A program made the position numbers and the translations under genes. 20,633 nucleotides of DNA, taken from CALHRB01 sp964473465 (lineage in GTDB: Bacteria > Bacteroidota > Ignavibacteria > Kapaibacteriales > UBA2268). This document shows positions 1-7,095 of this stretch, one piece after another; positions within the stretch are counted from its first letter, which is position 1, and each line of letters begins with the position of its first letter. Location: contig CAYYPE010000023.1 of NCBI GenBank assembly GCA_964473465.1, positions 1 through 20,633 of the forward strand, in the 5' to 3' direction. Under the pieces are notes generated by a model that saw only the letters and a list, made by a program, of their open reading frames with translations, had not been told where the DNA came from and did not search any database.

Positions 1-633
1 GCCGACCCAAACATTAACTGTCCCGACGAAGAAATCAACTGGAGTCAAATAACAGAGCATGAATCAAACTTTGATTATTTGCCTGGCAGAGCTTCTGTAT
101 CATACAGATCTGGTATTCATAATGGTGTTTATATGATAAAAGTTGATTGGAATACTTTTTCAAAAAATAATTCACCTTCAATAAGCTATGACACATGGAA
201 AAAAATTCTTACATTTGATATAATAAAACGAGTAGTGAATTATCAAAGTTTTGAACCGGGGACAATTTTTAACGTTGAATTCTATTATACAAGAGAATGC
301 ACAACAAAGGCTCAAATTGTATTGAATCTTGATGTTCAGGAATCAGTTTATTGTTGTCCGGGTAATAGTCCTGTAGTAAATGAAATCAGGGAGATTCACG
401 AAGGTCAGATAACACATAAAGTTTACAGTATATACAAAGATGTTATTTGTGGTTATAAGTGCTGCAAAAAGGTTTATGTATGCAAAGTAATTTATGATCC
501 GGTATATAATATCAAGGATATTCAGATAAACAGCATAACTCCTTATAGTGTTACTTCATGTTCAGGACCTTCAAATAATATAGATTGTATAACAGGGCTA
601 CCAACACCCTGCATAGATGGTACTTGCGACTAA
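1..633 (+). CDS. C-terminal part of an unrecognised cysteine-rich protein (5' end outside window)
   Basis: The frame is open from the first base, so the gene begins upstream of the window; the TTG at 79 is not a credible start. About 210 residues are visible and I do not recognise a family. The protein is rich in Ile, Tyr, Asn and Ser and has many cysteines, including two CC pairs (VYCCPG and YKCCKK) and a Cys-containing tail ending CIDGTCD. Such clustering suggests disulfides in an exported domain, which is inference, as the N-terminus and any signal peptide are not visible. The C-terminus lacks the usual T9SS sorting-domain pattern (PNP ... LYDxxG ... GxYxxK). A hairpin terminator follows the stop codon by 27 bases, so this is the last gene of its transcription unit. 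Confidence 0.7.
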   Translation, partial: ADPNINCPDEEINWSQITEHESNFDYLPGRASVSYRSGIHNGVYMIKVDWNTFSKNNSPSISYDTWKKILTFDIIKRVVNYQSFEPGTIFNVEFYYTRECTTKAQIVLNLDVQESVYCCPGNSPVVNEIREIHEGQITHKVYSIYKDVICGYKCCKKVYVCKVIYDPVYNIKDIQINSITPYSVTSCSGPSNNIDCITGLPTPCIDGTCD

Positions 634-660
634 TTATTTTTGCTTTATAAATTTTTAAAA

Positions 661-696
661 ACATTGACATTTTCCTGAAAGTCAATGTATTTTTAT
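661..696 (+). terminator. Rho-independent terminator after the left-end gene
   Basis: A perfect 8-bp stem (ACATTGAC at 661-668, GTCAATGT at 681-688) encloses a 12-base loop and is followed by a T-rich run from 690. It lies 27 bases after the stop at 633. Confidence 0.65.
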
Positions 697-820
697 ATAT
701 TTAATCGTTAAAACATTTTTGACTTCTTTTCGGGTTTAACAATCAGTTTTTTTTACTAAACACCTGAAAAGCAAAAAGGTCTCAAAAAAATAAAAAAAAT
801 TTTTTTTCTTGCTTTTTTTC

Positions 821-851
821 TTGCATTGATAATTTTTTATTATTATTTTTG
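821..851 (+). promoter_or_regulatory. Putative Bacteroidota-type promoter 1
   Basis: TTG at 821-823, a 20-base spacer, then TATTTTTG at 844-851, which is a full match to the -7 box TAnnTTTG. The region is very T-rich, so a chance match is possible. Confidence 0.35.
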
Positions 852-935
852 CTTTGTATTTATTTTTATAGGAAAAAAAATCGGGTATATTTCTACCTTT
901 GTTAGTAAATAAGAGATAAATTTATAAGAAAATTT

Positions 936-1000
936 TATACCGATTAATTTTGATTTGATATGTTTTTTTCAATCAGATTAAATTAATCGGTATATTTTTT
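936..1000 (+). terminator. Strong hairpin plus T-run in the region before the sugar transferase gene
   Basis: The arms at 936-950 and 980-994 are perfect 15-bp inverted repeats (TATACCGATTAATTT and its complement) and are followed at once by TTTTTT (995-1000). An inner TGATT (951-955) can also pair with AATCA (971-975). This is the form of a Rho-independent terminator. It sits about 140 bases before the start codon at 1142 and about 85 bases after promoter 1, so it could end a short RNA or act as an attenuator. Confidence 0.7.
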
Positions 1001-1014
1001 GTGTTTATTACAAA

Positions 1015-1048
1015 TTGTTTTTTAATAATAACTTAAATGTTAATTTTG
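1015..1048 (+). promoter_or_regulatory. Putative Bacteroidota-type promoter 2 for the sugar transferase gene
   Basis: TTG at 1015-1017, a 23-base spacer, and TAATTTTG at 1041-1048 (full match to TAnnTTTG). It lies just downstream of the hairpin terminator and would give a leader of roughly 85 bases. The spacer is at the long end of the accepted range. Confidence 0.4.
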
Positions 1049-1141
1049 CAACTACTTTTTTTTAATAAATAAAAAAAGAGAAAAGGATCGATTAAGGGAA
1101 TTTATACCAAGGTTAGTTTGTTGGATAAAGTGTAAGAGCAA

Positions 1142-2620
1142 ATGTATAATCCATCTCTAAAGAGCCTCTCGGAGATGCTGGTAAATCCGGCAGAGGCAAT
1201 CAAACCACAGGAAAATGTATTCCTGAGAAAATTAGCAGCAGGAAGTATTCTCTTCTTAGCAGACATCATAGTTTTAAGTGCAACCATTTTAGTAACTCTC
1301 ATCGCACGGGATAACTTTCTTCTCGGAGATGTTGATTTGAACAAATATCTTGATATTTTTCCATTTATATTATTATTATTTCCGGCTATATTTTTCCTTA
1401 GGGGATTATATCCCGGATTTGGTATTGATGTTATCGAAGAACTCAGGATATTGACATATAGCATTACATTCGTGTATGCCATTCTTGCAACTCTATCGTT
1501 TTTAGTTAAAGATGCCTGGGATTACTCAAGGATAGCTTTTGTTCTGTCGTGGGCTATTGCTGTTCTGACTGTTCCGATGGGAAGGGCTTTGGTCAGGAAA
1601 TTATTCTCTCATCAAAATTGGTGGGGAGTGCCTGTTATCATAATTGGAGCGGGGAATTCAGGCGAGCAGGTTATTAAATCACTTAAAAAACATCCTCAAA
1701 TTGGTTTAAGACCTATTGTAGCTATTGATGATAACAGCGACAAGTGGGGATACATTGAAAATGTTCCCGTTGTTGGAGGGATGGAGGTGATTCCCCAGTT
1801 AGTAGAAAAACTCGATATTGAACAGGCTATTATAGCTATGCCTAATGCTTCAAGAAGTAAGAAGCAGGAAATCATTCAAAATTATTCAAAATATTTTAAA
1901 AATACAACTTTCATCCCGGATCTATATGGAATATCCAGCTTATGGGTTTCATCGAAAGATCTGGGTGGTATTGTCGGGCTCGAAGTCCAGCAAAAATTAT
2001 TAAAAACTTCTTCCCAGATCCGAAAAAGATTATTCGATTTAGTCCTTGCTCTAACACTAAGCATACTTGCATTACCCTTGATCATCATCATTGCTATATT
2101 GATTAAGATTGACTCTCGTGGCAAGGTTTTCTTCAAGCAGGAAAGAATGGGAAAAGGTGACAGCCGGTTTAATATTGTTAAATTCAGAACTATGCATTAT
2201 GATGCAGAAAAGAGACTTCCTGATCTACTTGCAAAAAACAAAGAACTCAAAGCTGAATATGAAGTATATCACAAAATGAAAAATGACCCCAGATTAACCC
2301 GAGTCGGTCGAATCTTAAGAAAATACAGTCTTGACGAACTGCCTCAGTTCTGGAATGTTCTCAAAGGCGAAATGAGTCTGATAGGTCCAAGAGCATATAT
2401 GCCTTGGGAAAAATATAAAATGAACGGTCACGAAGAAATGATTTTGAAAGTAAAACCCGGGATAAGCGGACTATGGCAGGTTACAGATAGAAATGCTTCA
2501 AGTTTTGAAGAAAGAAACAGCACTGATGTTTACTATATCAGAAATTGGTCAATATTTCTTGATATTTATATTGTTGCTCGGACAATAGCGGTTGTCCTTT
2601 CCGGAAAGGGAGCATATTAA
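1142..2620 (+). CDS. Polyprenyl-phosphate sugar-1-phosphate transferase (WbaP-type)
   Basis: Inner-membrane enzyme expected to transfer a sugar-1-phosphate from a UDP-sugar to undecaprenyl phosphate, the first step of O-antigen, capsule or exopolysaccharide repeat assembly. The 492 residues show the long WbaP/PssY-type architecture: hydrophobic segments at about 31-53, 70-88, 103-123 and 130-150; a Rossmann-like domain with GAGNSG near 169-174; then a membrane segment at about 299-322 and the bacterial sugar transferase domain. Diagnostic motifs are KRLFDL (295), FFKQERMG (330-337), FNIVKFRTMH (343-352), the SLDELPQ segment with the catalytic Asp-Glu pair at 398-399, SLIGPRAYMP (412-421) and KPGISGLWQV (438-447). 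The sugar substrate cannot be told from sequence. It is transcribed alone, between a promoter region and a strong terminator. Only a weak ribosome site (AAGAG) precedes the ATG. Confidence 0.93.
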   Translation: MYNPSLKSLSEMLVNPAEAIKPQENVFLRKLAAGSILFLADIIVLSATILVTLIARDNFLLGDVDLNKYLDIFPFILLLFPAIFFLRGLYPGFGIDVIEELRILTYSITFVYAILATLSFLVKDAWDYSRIAFVLSWAIAVLTVPMGRALVRKLFSHQNWWGVPVIIIGAGNSGEQVIKSLKKHPQIGLRPIVAIDDNSDKWGYIENVPVVGGMEVIPQLVEKLDIEQAIIAMPNASRSKKQEIIQNYSKYFKNTTFIPDLYGISSLWVSSKDLGGIVGLEVQQKLLKTSSQIRKRLFDLVLALTLSILALPLIIIIAILIKIDSRGKVFFKQERMGKGDSRFNIVKFRTMHYDAEKRLPDLLAKNKELKAEYEVYHKMKNDPRLTRVGRILRKYSLDELPQFWNVLKGEMSLIGPRAYMPWEKYKMNGHEEMILKVKPGISGLWQVTDRNASSFEERNSTDVYYIRNWSIFLDIYIVARTIAVVLSGKGAY

Positions 2621-2642
2621 TACTGAATTTTCATTTTAATTT

Positions 2643-2675
2643 GGACTGTAAAAAAAATTACAGTCCTTTTTTTTA
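2643..2675 (+). terminator. Rho-independent terminator after the sugar transferase gene
   Basis: Perfect 9-bp stem (GGACTGTAA at 2643-2651, TTACAGTCC at 2658-2666), a 6-base A loop, then eight Ts (2667-2674). It lies 22 bases past the stop codon. Confidence 0.9.
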
Positions 2676-2698
2676 TTTTTTTACAATTATTTTTTTTC

Positions 2699-2731
2699 TT
2701 GTTTGTTAATATAATTTTAAGTTTAGTATTG
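2699..2731 (+). promoter_or_regulatory. Putative promoter of the ssb-ssb-HAD-cmk operon
   Basis: TTG at 2699-2701, a 22-base spacer and TAGTATTG at 2724-2731, one mismatch from TAnnTTTG. It stands between the previous terminator and the first ssb start at 2751. Confidence 0.35.
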
Positions 2732-2750
2732 ATTTTTTGATGGAGAACCT

Positions 2751-3218
2751 ATGGCTGGAAGAAGTTTAAACAGAGCAACATTAATCGGCAATATCGGAAA
2801 AGATCCCGAATTGAGAACCACCCCTAATGGTGCATCGGTTTGCACAATCAGAATGGCAACAACAGAAATTGTAAAAGAAAAAGGTGGCGGATGGAAAGAA
2901 GTAACCGATTGGCATAGTGTTGTTTTTTGGGACAGATTGGCAGAAATTGCTGCCCAACACCTAAAAAAAGGCGATAAAATCTATGTTGAGGGGAAGCTCA
3001 GAACAAGAATGTTTGAACGTGAAGGGAAGACTAAATTCTTCACCGAAATAATTGCCAATAATATGATTATTCTTGAAAAGCGTAATCAACAATCAAGAGA
3101 AGCTGCTGCAAGTCCGGAACTCTACGAAGATTTCGATTCTGATAAATCTGTCTCTGAAGAAAATATTTTCAATGACAGTTATTTTACTGATGATGACAAG
3201 GCATCTGAAAATTTTTAA
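2751..3218 (+). CDS. ssb: Single-stranded DNA-binding protein, first copy, without the acidic tip
   Basis: Binds single-stranded DNA during replication, recombination and repair. The first 105 residues form a typical SSB OB fold: NRATLIGNIGKDPELR, then WKEVTDWHSVVFWDRLAE and LKKGDKIYVEGKLRTR, with the conserved W-H-x-V-x-F/W core. The tail (about 110-155) is acidic and disordered-looking, but it ends in KASENF rather than the DDDxPF tip with which SSB recruits partner proteins. The second copy, 20 bases downstream, keeps that tip. This copy may therefore be a specialised or modulatory paralog. At 155 residues it is of normal length. The start is the ATG after TGGAGAACCT, which gives a weak GGAG ribosome site. 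Confidence 0.92.
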   Translation: MAGRSLNRATLIGNIGKDPELRTTPNGASVCTIRMATTEIVKEKGGGWKEVTDWHSVVFWDRLAEIAAQHLKKGDKIYVEGKLRTRMFEREGKTKFFTEIIANNMIILEKRNQQSREAAASPELYEDFDSDKSVSEENIFNDSYFTDDDKASENF

Positions 3219-3238
3219 ATTTATATATACGGTGATTT

Positions 3239-3676
3239 ATGGCTCGTTCAATGAACAAAGTGATTTTAATTGGAAATTTAGGGCAGGATCCGGACTTTAG
3301 GATGCTGGATTCGGGTATAGCACTGTGCAAACTTAATGTTGCTACAAGTGAATCTTACAAAGATGATCAGGGTGAGTGGAAAGAAGAAACTGAATGGCAT
3401 AGGGTAGTTCTTTGGAGAAATTTAGCTGAAACAGCCAATAAGTTCCTTAAAAAAGGTAGTAAAGTTGCTATCGAAGGCAGATTGAAAACAAGCAGTTACG
3501 AAAAAGAAGGGATAACCCGTTATTCAACTGATATTATTGCAAATTCCCTTGTTTTGCTCGACAAAGCTGAGTCTTCAGACTATCAGACAGACAACGATAA
3601 GAGATTTTCAAAATCAAACATCGCGGAATCAGTTCCTGACGCAAGTTTTAATGAAGATGATGACCTTCCGTTTTAA
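3239..3676 (+). CDS. ssb: Single-stranded DNA-binding protein, second copy, with canonical tip
   Basis: Paralog of the preceding gene, 145 residues, with the same OB-fold landmarks: NKVILIGNLGQDPDFR, WKEETEWHRVVLWRNLAE and LKKGSKVAIEGRLKT. A low-complexity linker (about 108-138) leads to the tail EDDDLPF, the classic C-terminal peptide that docks proteins such as RecO, exonuclease I, PriA and the Pol III chi subunit. This is more likely the main housekeeping SSB. It lies 20 bases after the first copy and 22 bases before the HAD gene, so co-transcription is likely. Confidence 0.93.
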   Translation: MARSMNKVILIGNLGQDPDFRMLDSGIALCKLNVATSESYKDDQGEWKEETEWHRVVLWRNLAETANKFLKKGSKVAIEGRLKTSSYEKEGITRYSTDIIANSLVLLDKAESSDYQTDNDKRFSKSNIAESVPDASFNEDDDLPF

Positions 3677-3698
3677 TGTTTATACTTAATTATTCATT

Positions 3699-4412
3699 AT
3701 GTCTGAAAGAAAGATACTAATCCTTTTCGATATTGATGGGACGTTGATAAAATTTAAGAGTGGAACAGCGGGTAAGATTTTTTCAGACATAATGGAAGAG
3801 ATTTTCAATGTTAGAATAGATAAAAACAATTTGCCTGATTTCGCAGGTCAGACAGATCTGAAAATATTAAGAGAAATTTGTGAAATAAACAATATACCTT
3901 TCAGCTCTGTTCAATCTCATATCGAACTGATATGGGAGAAAATGTTGCATCTATTCGGAAAATACTGCACACCAAAATATATTCTTTTGCTGGATGGCGT
4001 TCCTGAACTTCTTGATTTTTTATCCAAAGAAGAATTCATAACATTAGGGCTTCTAACTGGCAATTTTCGTGAGAATGCTTACCAGAAGCTCAAAACTTAT
4101 AATCTCCATAGTTTTTTCCGTTTCGGAGCTTTTGGAAGTGACGAGGAAGATAGAAACAAACTGCCGCCTTTAGCTATAAAGCGGGCTAATTCATTATTTG
4201 AAGTGGAACAATTTTCAAACGAAAACACTATCATTATTGGCGATGCTCCCAGAGATATAACCTGTGCAAGAGCTAATAATATAAAAGTTGCTTCTGTTAC
4301 AACCGGAGGCTACAATATTTCTGAATTAGAAACATATTCCCCGGATTTAATATTCGAAAATTTTTCTGATTATCGTTCAGTTTCTCTGTCATTATGTAAT
4401 TTAATAAATTAA
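3699..4412 (+). CDS. HAD-superfamily hydrolase, phosphoglycolate phosphatase-like
   Basis: Probable cytoplasmic phosphatase of the haloacid dehalogenase superfamily, 237 residues. Motif I is FDIDGTL with the nucleophile Asp11 and acid/base Asp13. Motif II is LLTGN (Thr120), motif III is probably the Lys in RNKLPP (Lys154), and motif IV is IIGDAPRDI (Asp182, Asp186), which binds magnesium. A helical cap lies between motifs I and II (about 20-95), as in Gph/PGMB-type enzymes. The substrate cannot be assigned; phosphoglycolate, a sugar phosphate or a nucleotide are all possible. It sits between ssb and cmk, three bases before the latter, in an apparent operon of nucleic-acid and nucleotide functions. 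Confidence 0.85.
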   Translation: MSERKILILFDIDGTLIKFKSGTAGKIFSDIMEEIFNVRIDKNNLPDFAGQTDLKILREICEINNIPFSSVQSHIELIWEKMLHLFGKYCTPKYILLLDGVPELLDFLSKEEFITLGLLTGNFRENAYQKLKTYNLHSFFRFGAFGSDEEDRNKLPPLAIKRANSLFEVEQFSNENTIIIGDAPRDITCARANNIKVASVTTGGYNISELETYSPDLIFENFSDYRSVSLSLCNLIN

Positions 4413-4415
4413 TTT

Positions 4416-5087
4416 ATGAAAAAGATTATAATAGCTATTGATGGACCCTCCGGCTCCGGGAAAAGTACAACTGCAAGGGAGACGGCAAAGAAATTAAATT
4501 ATCTTTATATTGACACCGGTGCAATGTATAGGGCAGTTACTCTTGAGTGGATCCGCAGTGGGCAAGAATTCAACGAAGATATTATTTGCGAATTAGTAAA
4601 AAACATCAAGTTAGAAATAAAAATTACCGATGAAGGTCAGAAAACTTTTTTAAATGATCAGGATGTATCATTTGATATCAGGAAATCAGATGTAACAAGA
4701 TGGGTAAGTCCTGTTAGTGCAATAGATTGCGTTAGAACAGCTATGGTAGAAATTCAAAGAAATATGGGTAGTAACGGTGGTGTGGTTATGGATGGCAGGG
4801 ATATCGGGACAGTGGTTTTTCCTGAAGCTCATTTAAAAATCTTCCTTGTGGCTTCAATTGAAGAAAGAGCAATCCGGCGGCAAAAAGAATTAATGCAGGC
4901 TGGCATTAAATTATCATTGGAAGAAGTTAAAGCTCAATTAGAAAGCCGTGACATTTATGATAGCAGCCGTTTGAATAGCCCATTGAAAAAAGCCGAAGAT
5001 GCTATTCTGATTGATACTTCATCATTAACTATCGAAGAGCAAACCCAAAAAGTTGTTGATCTGGCTCTTCAGATAATCAATCAATAA
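4416..5087 (+). CDS. cmk: Cytidylate kinase
   Basis: Phosphorylates CMP and dCMP to the diphosphates with ATP, feeding pyrimidine nucleotide pools. It has 223 residues, normal for bacterial Cmk. The P-loop GPSGSGKST is at residues 10-18, the CMP-binding DTGAMYR at 33-39, and DGRDIGTVVFP at 126-136. The family's NMP-binding insert (about 60-100) and the RR/R-containing lid region (RAIRRQKEL, then SRDIYDSSRLNSPL) are all present. The ATG lies three bases after the HAD stop codon, so it is probably co-translated as the last gene of the ssb-ssb-HAD-cmk operon. Confidence 0.95.
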   Translation: MKKIIIAIDGPSGSGKSTTARETAKKLNYLYIDTGAMYRAVTLEWIRSGQEFNEDIICELVKNIKLEIKITDEGQKTFLNDQDVSFDIRKSDVTRWVSPVSAIDCVRTAMVEIQRNMGSNGGVVMDGRDIGTVVFPEAHLKIFLVASIEERAIRRQKELMQAGIKLSLEEVKAQLESRDIYDSSRLNSPLKKAEDAILIDTSSLTIEEQTQKVVDLALQIINQ

Positions 5088-5096
5088 AATTATCTT

Positions 5097-5125
5097 CTTG
5101 CTGGAAAAGTAATTTTTCCATCAAG
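5097..5125. repeat. Imperfect inverted repeat between cmk and hutI
   Basis: CTTG-c-TGGAAAA at 5097-5108 and TTTTCCA-t-CAAG at 5114-5125 form an 11-bp stem with one internal mismatch and a 5-base loop. No T-run follows (the next bases are TTATAAATAG). It is therefore not a standard terminator and could be a protein-binding site or an RNA end-stabiliser. Confidence 0.5.
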
Positions 5126-5173
5126 TTATAAATAGTAAATCAATCATAAATTGAAATAATTATCCATCGAAAA

Positions 5174-6424
5174 ATGAAAACCTTGATAAAAAATATTTCT
5201 TCATTAGTTACAATTGCTTCAAAAGGCAAAAAGAAACTTTGCGGAATTGAAATGAACGAGATTTCCGAAATCAAAGACGGTAGTGTGCTTTTTGATGAAA
5301 AAATTCTCTGGATAGGGAAAACGAGTGATGTTGATAATATTATTTCAGTTGAGCAACCTGAAAAGGTTATTGATCTAAGGAACAAAACTGTCATTCCGGG
5401 ATTTGTTGATTCTCATACTCATATAATCTTTGCTGGTAATCGCTCAGATGAATTTGCAAGAAGATTGAGGGGTGCCACTTATGAAGAAATTGCAAATGCA
5501 GGCGGCGGAATTCAAACGACAGTCAGGGCAACGAGAATCGCTTCAATTGAAGAATTGGTTCAAAATGCATCAAAAATTGCTGAAAATGCTATAGCCCACG
5601 GAACTACAACATTGGAGGTCAAAAGTGGTTATGGTTTGACGATTGAATCAGAATTAAAGCAATTGAAGGCAATCAAAAAATTGGCTTTAACAATGCCAAT
5701 CAGAATTGTTCCGACTTTTCTGGGGGCACACGACTTTCCTCCAGAATACAAGAATAATAAAGACAAATATGTCGAGATAATTTGCAATGAAATGATCCCA
5801 CAGGTAGCTGAGGAAAAACTTGCCGTTTATGTGGATGCATTTGTTGACAGGGGTTATTATACTTTGGAACAGGCAGAGAAGATTTTTAATTCTGCTCTTA
5901 ACTATGGACTGAAAATAAGAGTTCACGCTGATGAATTAGCTAATGTCGAAGCTGCCTCGCTTGCGGCAAAATTCAATGCCGTATCGGCTGACCATCTTTT
6001 GTTTGTCTCTGATAATGGGATTGAGGAGTTAAAAAAAGCCGGAACAATTGCCACTCTACTTCCCGGCACAGCATATTTCATACGAATGCCCTATGCACCT
6101 GCAAGGAAAATGATTGACAACGGTCTTGCAATAGCATTAGCTACTGATTGTAATCCGGGTTCCTGCTTCACCGAAAATATGCAAACTATACTTTCATTAG
6201 CTGTAATAAATATGAAAATGACTGCCGAAGAGGCACTATCGGCTGCTACTTTAAATGGTGCGGCTGCCCTTGAACTGTCAGATATCTGCGGAAGTATTGA
6301 AGTTGGCAAACAAGCTGACTTTTCAATACTTAATACTAATTCTTATACAGACCTGTTCTACCATTTCGGTATAAACCATGTTGATGAGGTCTGGATAGCA
6401 GGAAGAAAAGTTCACAAAAATTAA
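5174..6424 (+). CDS. hutI: Imidazolonepropionase (histidine degradation)
   Basis: Hydrolyses 4-imidazolone-5-propionate to N-formimino-L-glutamate, the third step of histidine use; cytoplasmic metal-dependent amidohydrolase. It has 416 residues, the normal length. Visible signatures are VIPGFVDSHTHIIFAGNR (metal ligands His81 and His83), the HutI-specific segment RRLRGATYEEIANAGGGI, the HDFPPEY loop (His186), RVHADE (His251) and ALATDCNPGSC (Asp325). The loop with Arg90 in AGNR and the NPGS segment fit substrate binding in HutI rather than other amidohydrolases. No hutH, hutU or hutG lies nearby, so the pathway, if complete, is dispersed. The 86-base gap from cmk carries the inverted repeat at 5097-5125, and the gene may have its own promoter there. 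Confidence 0.95.
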   Translation: MKTLIKNISSLVTIASKGKKKLCGIEMNEISEIKDGSVLFDEKILWIGKTSDVDNIISVEQPEKVIDLRNKTVIPGFVDSHTHIIFAGNRSDEFARRLRGATYEEIANAGGGIQTTVRATRIASIEELVQNASKIAENAIAHGTTTLEVKSGYGLTIESELKQLKAIKKLALTMPIRIVPTFLGAHDFPPEYKNNKDKYVEIICNEMIPQVAEEKLAVYVDAFVDRGYYTLEQAEKIFNSALNYGLKIRVHADELANVEAASLAAKFNAVSADHLLFVSDNGIEELKKAGTIATLLPGTAYFIRMPYAPARKMIDNGLAIALATDCNPGSCFTENMQTILSLAVINMKMTAEEALSAATLNGAAALELSDICGSIEVGKQADFSILNTNSYTDLFYHFGINHVDEVWIAGRKVHKN

Positions 6425-6447
6425 ACAATTAAATTATTTTTTTATTA

Positions 6448-6467
6448 CTTAATTTTTTTAAATTAAG
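6448..6467. repeat. AT-only hairpin abutting the annotated start of the DUF2141 gene
   Basis: CTTAATTT (6448-6455), TTTT loop and AAATTAAG (6460-6467) form a perfect 8-bp stem that ends directly at the ATG at 6468. It would occlude a ribosome at that codon, though it is weak (one G-C pair) and may be chance in such AT-rich DNA. Confidence 0.4.
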
Positions 6468-7043
6468 ATGGTTTCTATTATTAAAAATAAAAACACTACA
6501 CAGAAATATATGAAGTTAATCATTCAGGAATCTGATAAAAAATTAATATTGATGTTTATATTAATTTTCGTTTTACCATTTTTCAGTCCGGTAGGTTTTT
6601 TTGTATATTCACAGAACGTAAGAGTAAGCTTTTCATCAAATTCCGGGACAGAGAACTCGAAAGCAGAGAAAGGCAAATTAATTATACAAATCAACAACAT
6701 AAAAAATAATAACGGAAAAATAATATTTCATTTGTTCAATACAGAAAAGGGAAAATATTTTCCTACTGAAAGTGATAATTCAAGCTTGAGAATTGATTCC
6801 AAAATCAGCAATAATCAGGTTAGAATTATTATAGAAGACCTTCCTTTCGGGAACTATGCCTATACTCTCCACCACGACGAGAACGATAACAGGAGAATGG
6901 ACAAAACATGGTTGGGATTACCAGACGAAGGCTGGGCTCTTTCCAATGATATCAGACCAGTAATCAGTTTGCCCGACTTCGACGAAGGGAAATTTCAATT
7001 CAATAAACCAAGGTTAGAAATAACAACAACACTGAATTATTAA
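6468..7043 (+). CDS. Exported DUF2141 family protein
   Basis: Function unknown. The mature part matches the DUF2141 pattern: GKLIIQINNIKNNNGKIIFHLF, then DLPFGNYAYTLHHDENDN, then LGLPDEGWALSND and a final P-DFDEGKF segment, suggesting a small beta-sandwich. Members are usually predicted to be periplasmic or secreted. A long hydrophobic stretch (residues 26-47, LILMFILIFVLPFF...) is an export signal, with cleavage plausible near VYSQ-NV. The listed start at 6468 gives an unusually long 25-residue pre-hydrophobic region and sits against a hairpin. The ATG at 6510 (MKLIIQESDKK) would leave a normal-length signal peptide and may be the true start. No catalytic motif is evident. Confidence 0.8.
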   Translation: MVSIIKNKNTTQKYMKLIIQESDKKLILMFILIFVLPFFSPVGFFVYSQNVRVSFSSNSGTENSKAEKGKLIIQINNIKNNNGKIIFHLFNTEKGKYFPTESDNSSLRIDSKISNNQVRIIIEDLPFGNYAYTLHHDENDNRRMDKTWLGLPDEGWALSNDIRPVISLPDFDEGKFQFNKPRLEITTTLNY

Positions 7044-7076
7044 AAAACAAAAAAATAATTTAATTTTGTTTTTTTG
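7042..7076 (+). terminator. Weak AT-rich terminator after the DUF2141 gene
   Basis: AAAAAACAAAA at 7042-7052 can pair with TTTTGTTTTTT at 7064-7074. The stem has only one C-G pair and overlaps the stop codon. Direction and strength are uncertain. Confidence 0.35.
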
Positions 7077-7095
7077 ATTTTCCAATGAAATAAAA

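Larger units (their letters stand above)
634..1141. other. 508-base AT-rich intergenic region
   Basis: No credible coding frame was found on either strand. In order it holds the terminator at 661-696, a homopolymer-rich stretch (781-870, runs of A then T), a promoter-like site at 821-851, a strong terminator-like hairpin at 936-1000, and a second promoter-like site at 1015-1048 ahead of the sugar transferase gene. This layout could mark a small transcript of about 140 bases ending at 1000, or a leader with an attenuator. Confidence 0.6.

Noticed and set aside
79..633. Complete gene starting at TTG 79
   Set aside because: The frame is open to base 1 with protein-like codons, so this start is only the first start-like codon inside a longer, truncated gene.
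781..870. A/T homopolymer stretch as a replication origin or repeat array
   Set aside because: No repeated unit, DnaA-like boxes or flanking origin genes are visible. It is ordinary AT-rich intergenic DNA with a promoter-like match.
1102..1482. Minus-strand reading frame of 126 residues
   Set aside because: It lies opposite the well-supported sugar transferase gene, has low-complexity content and no recognisable family, so it is a shadow frame.
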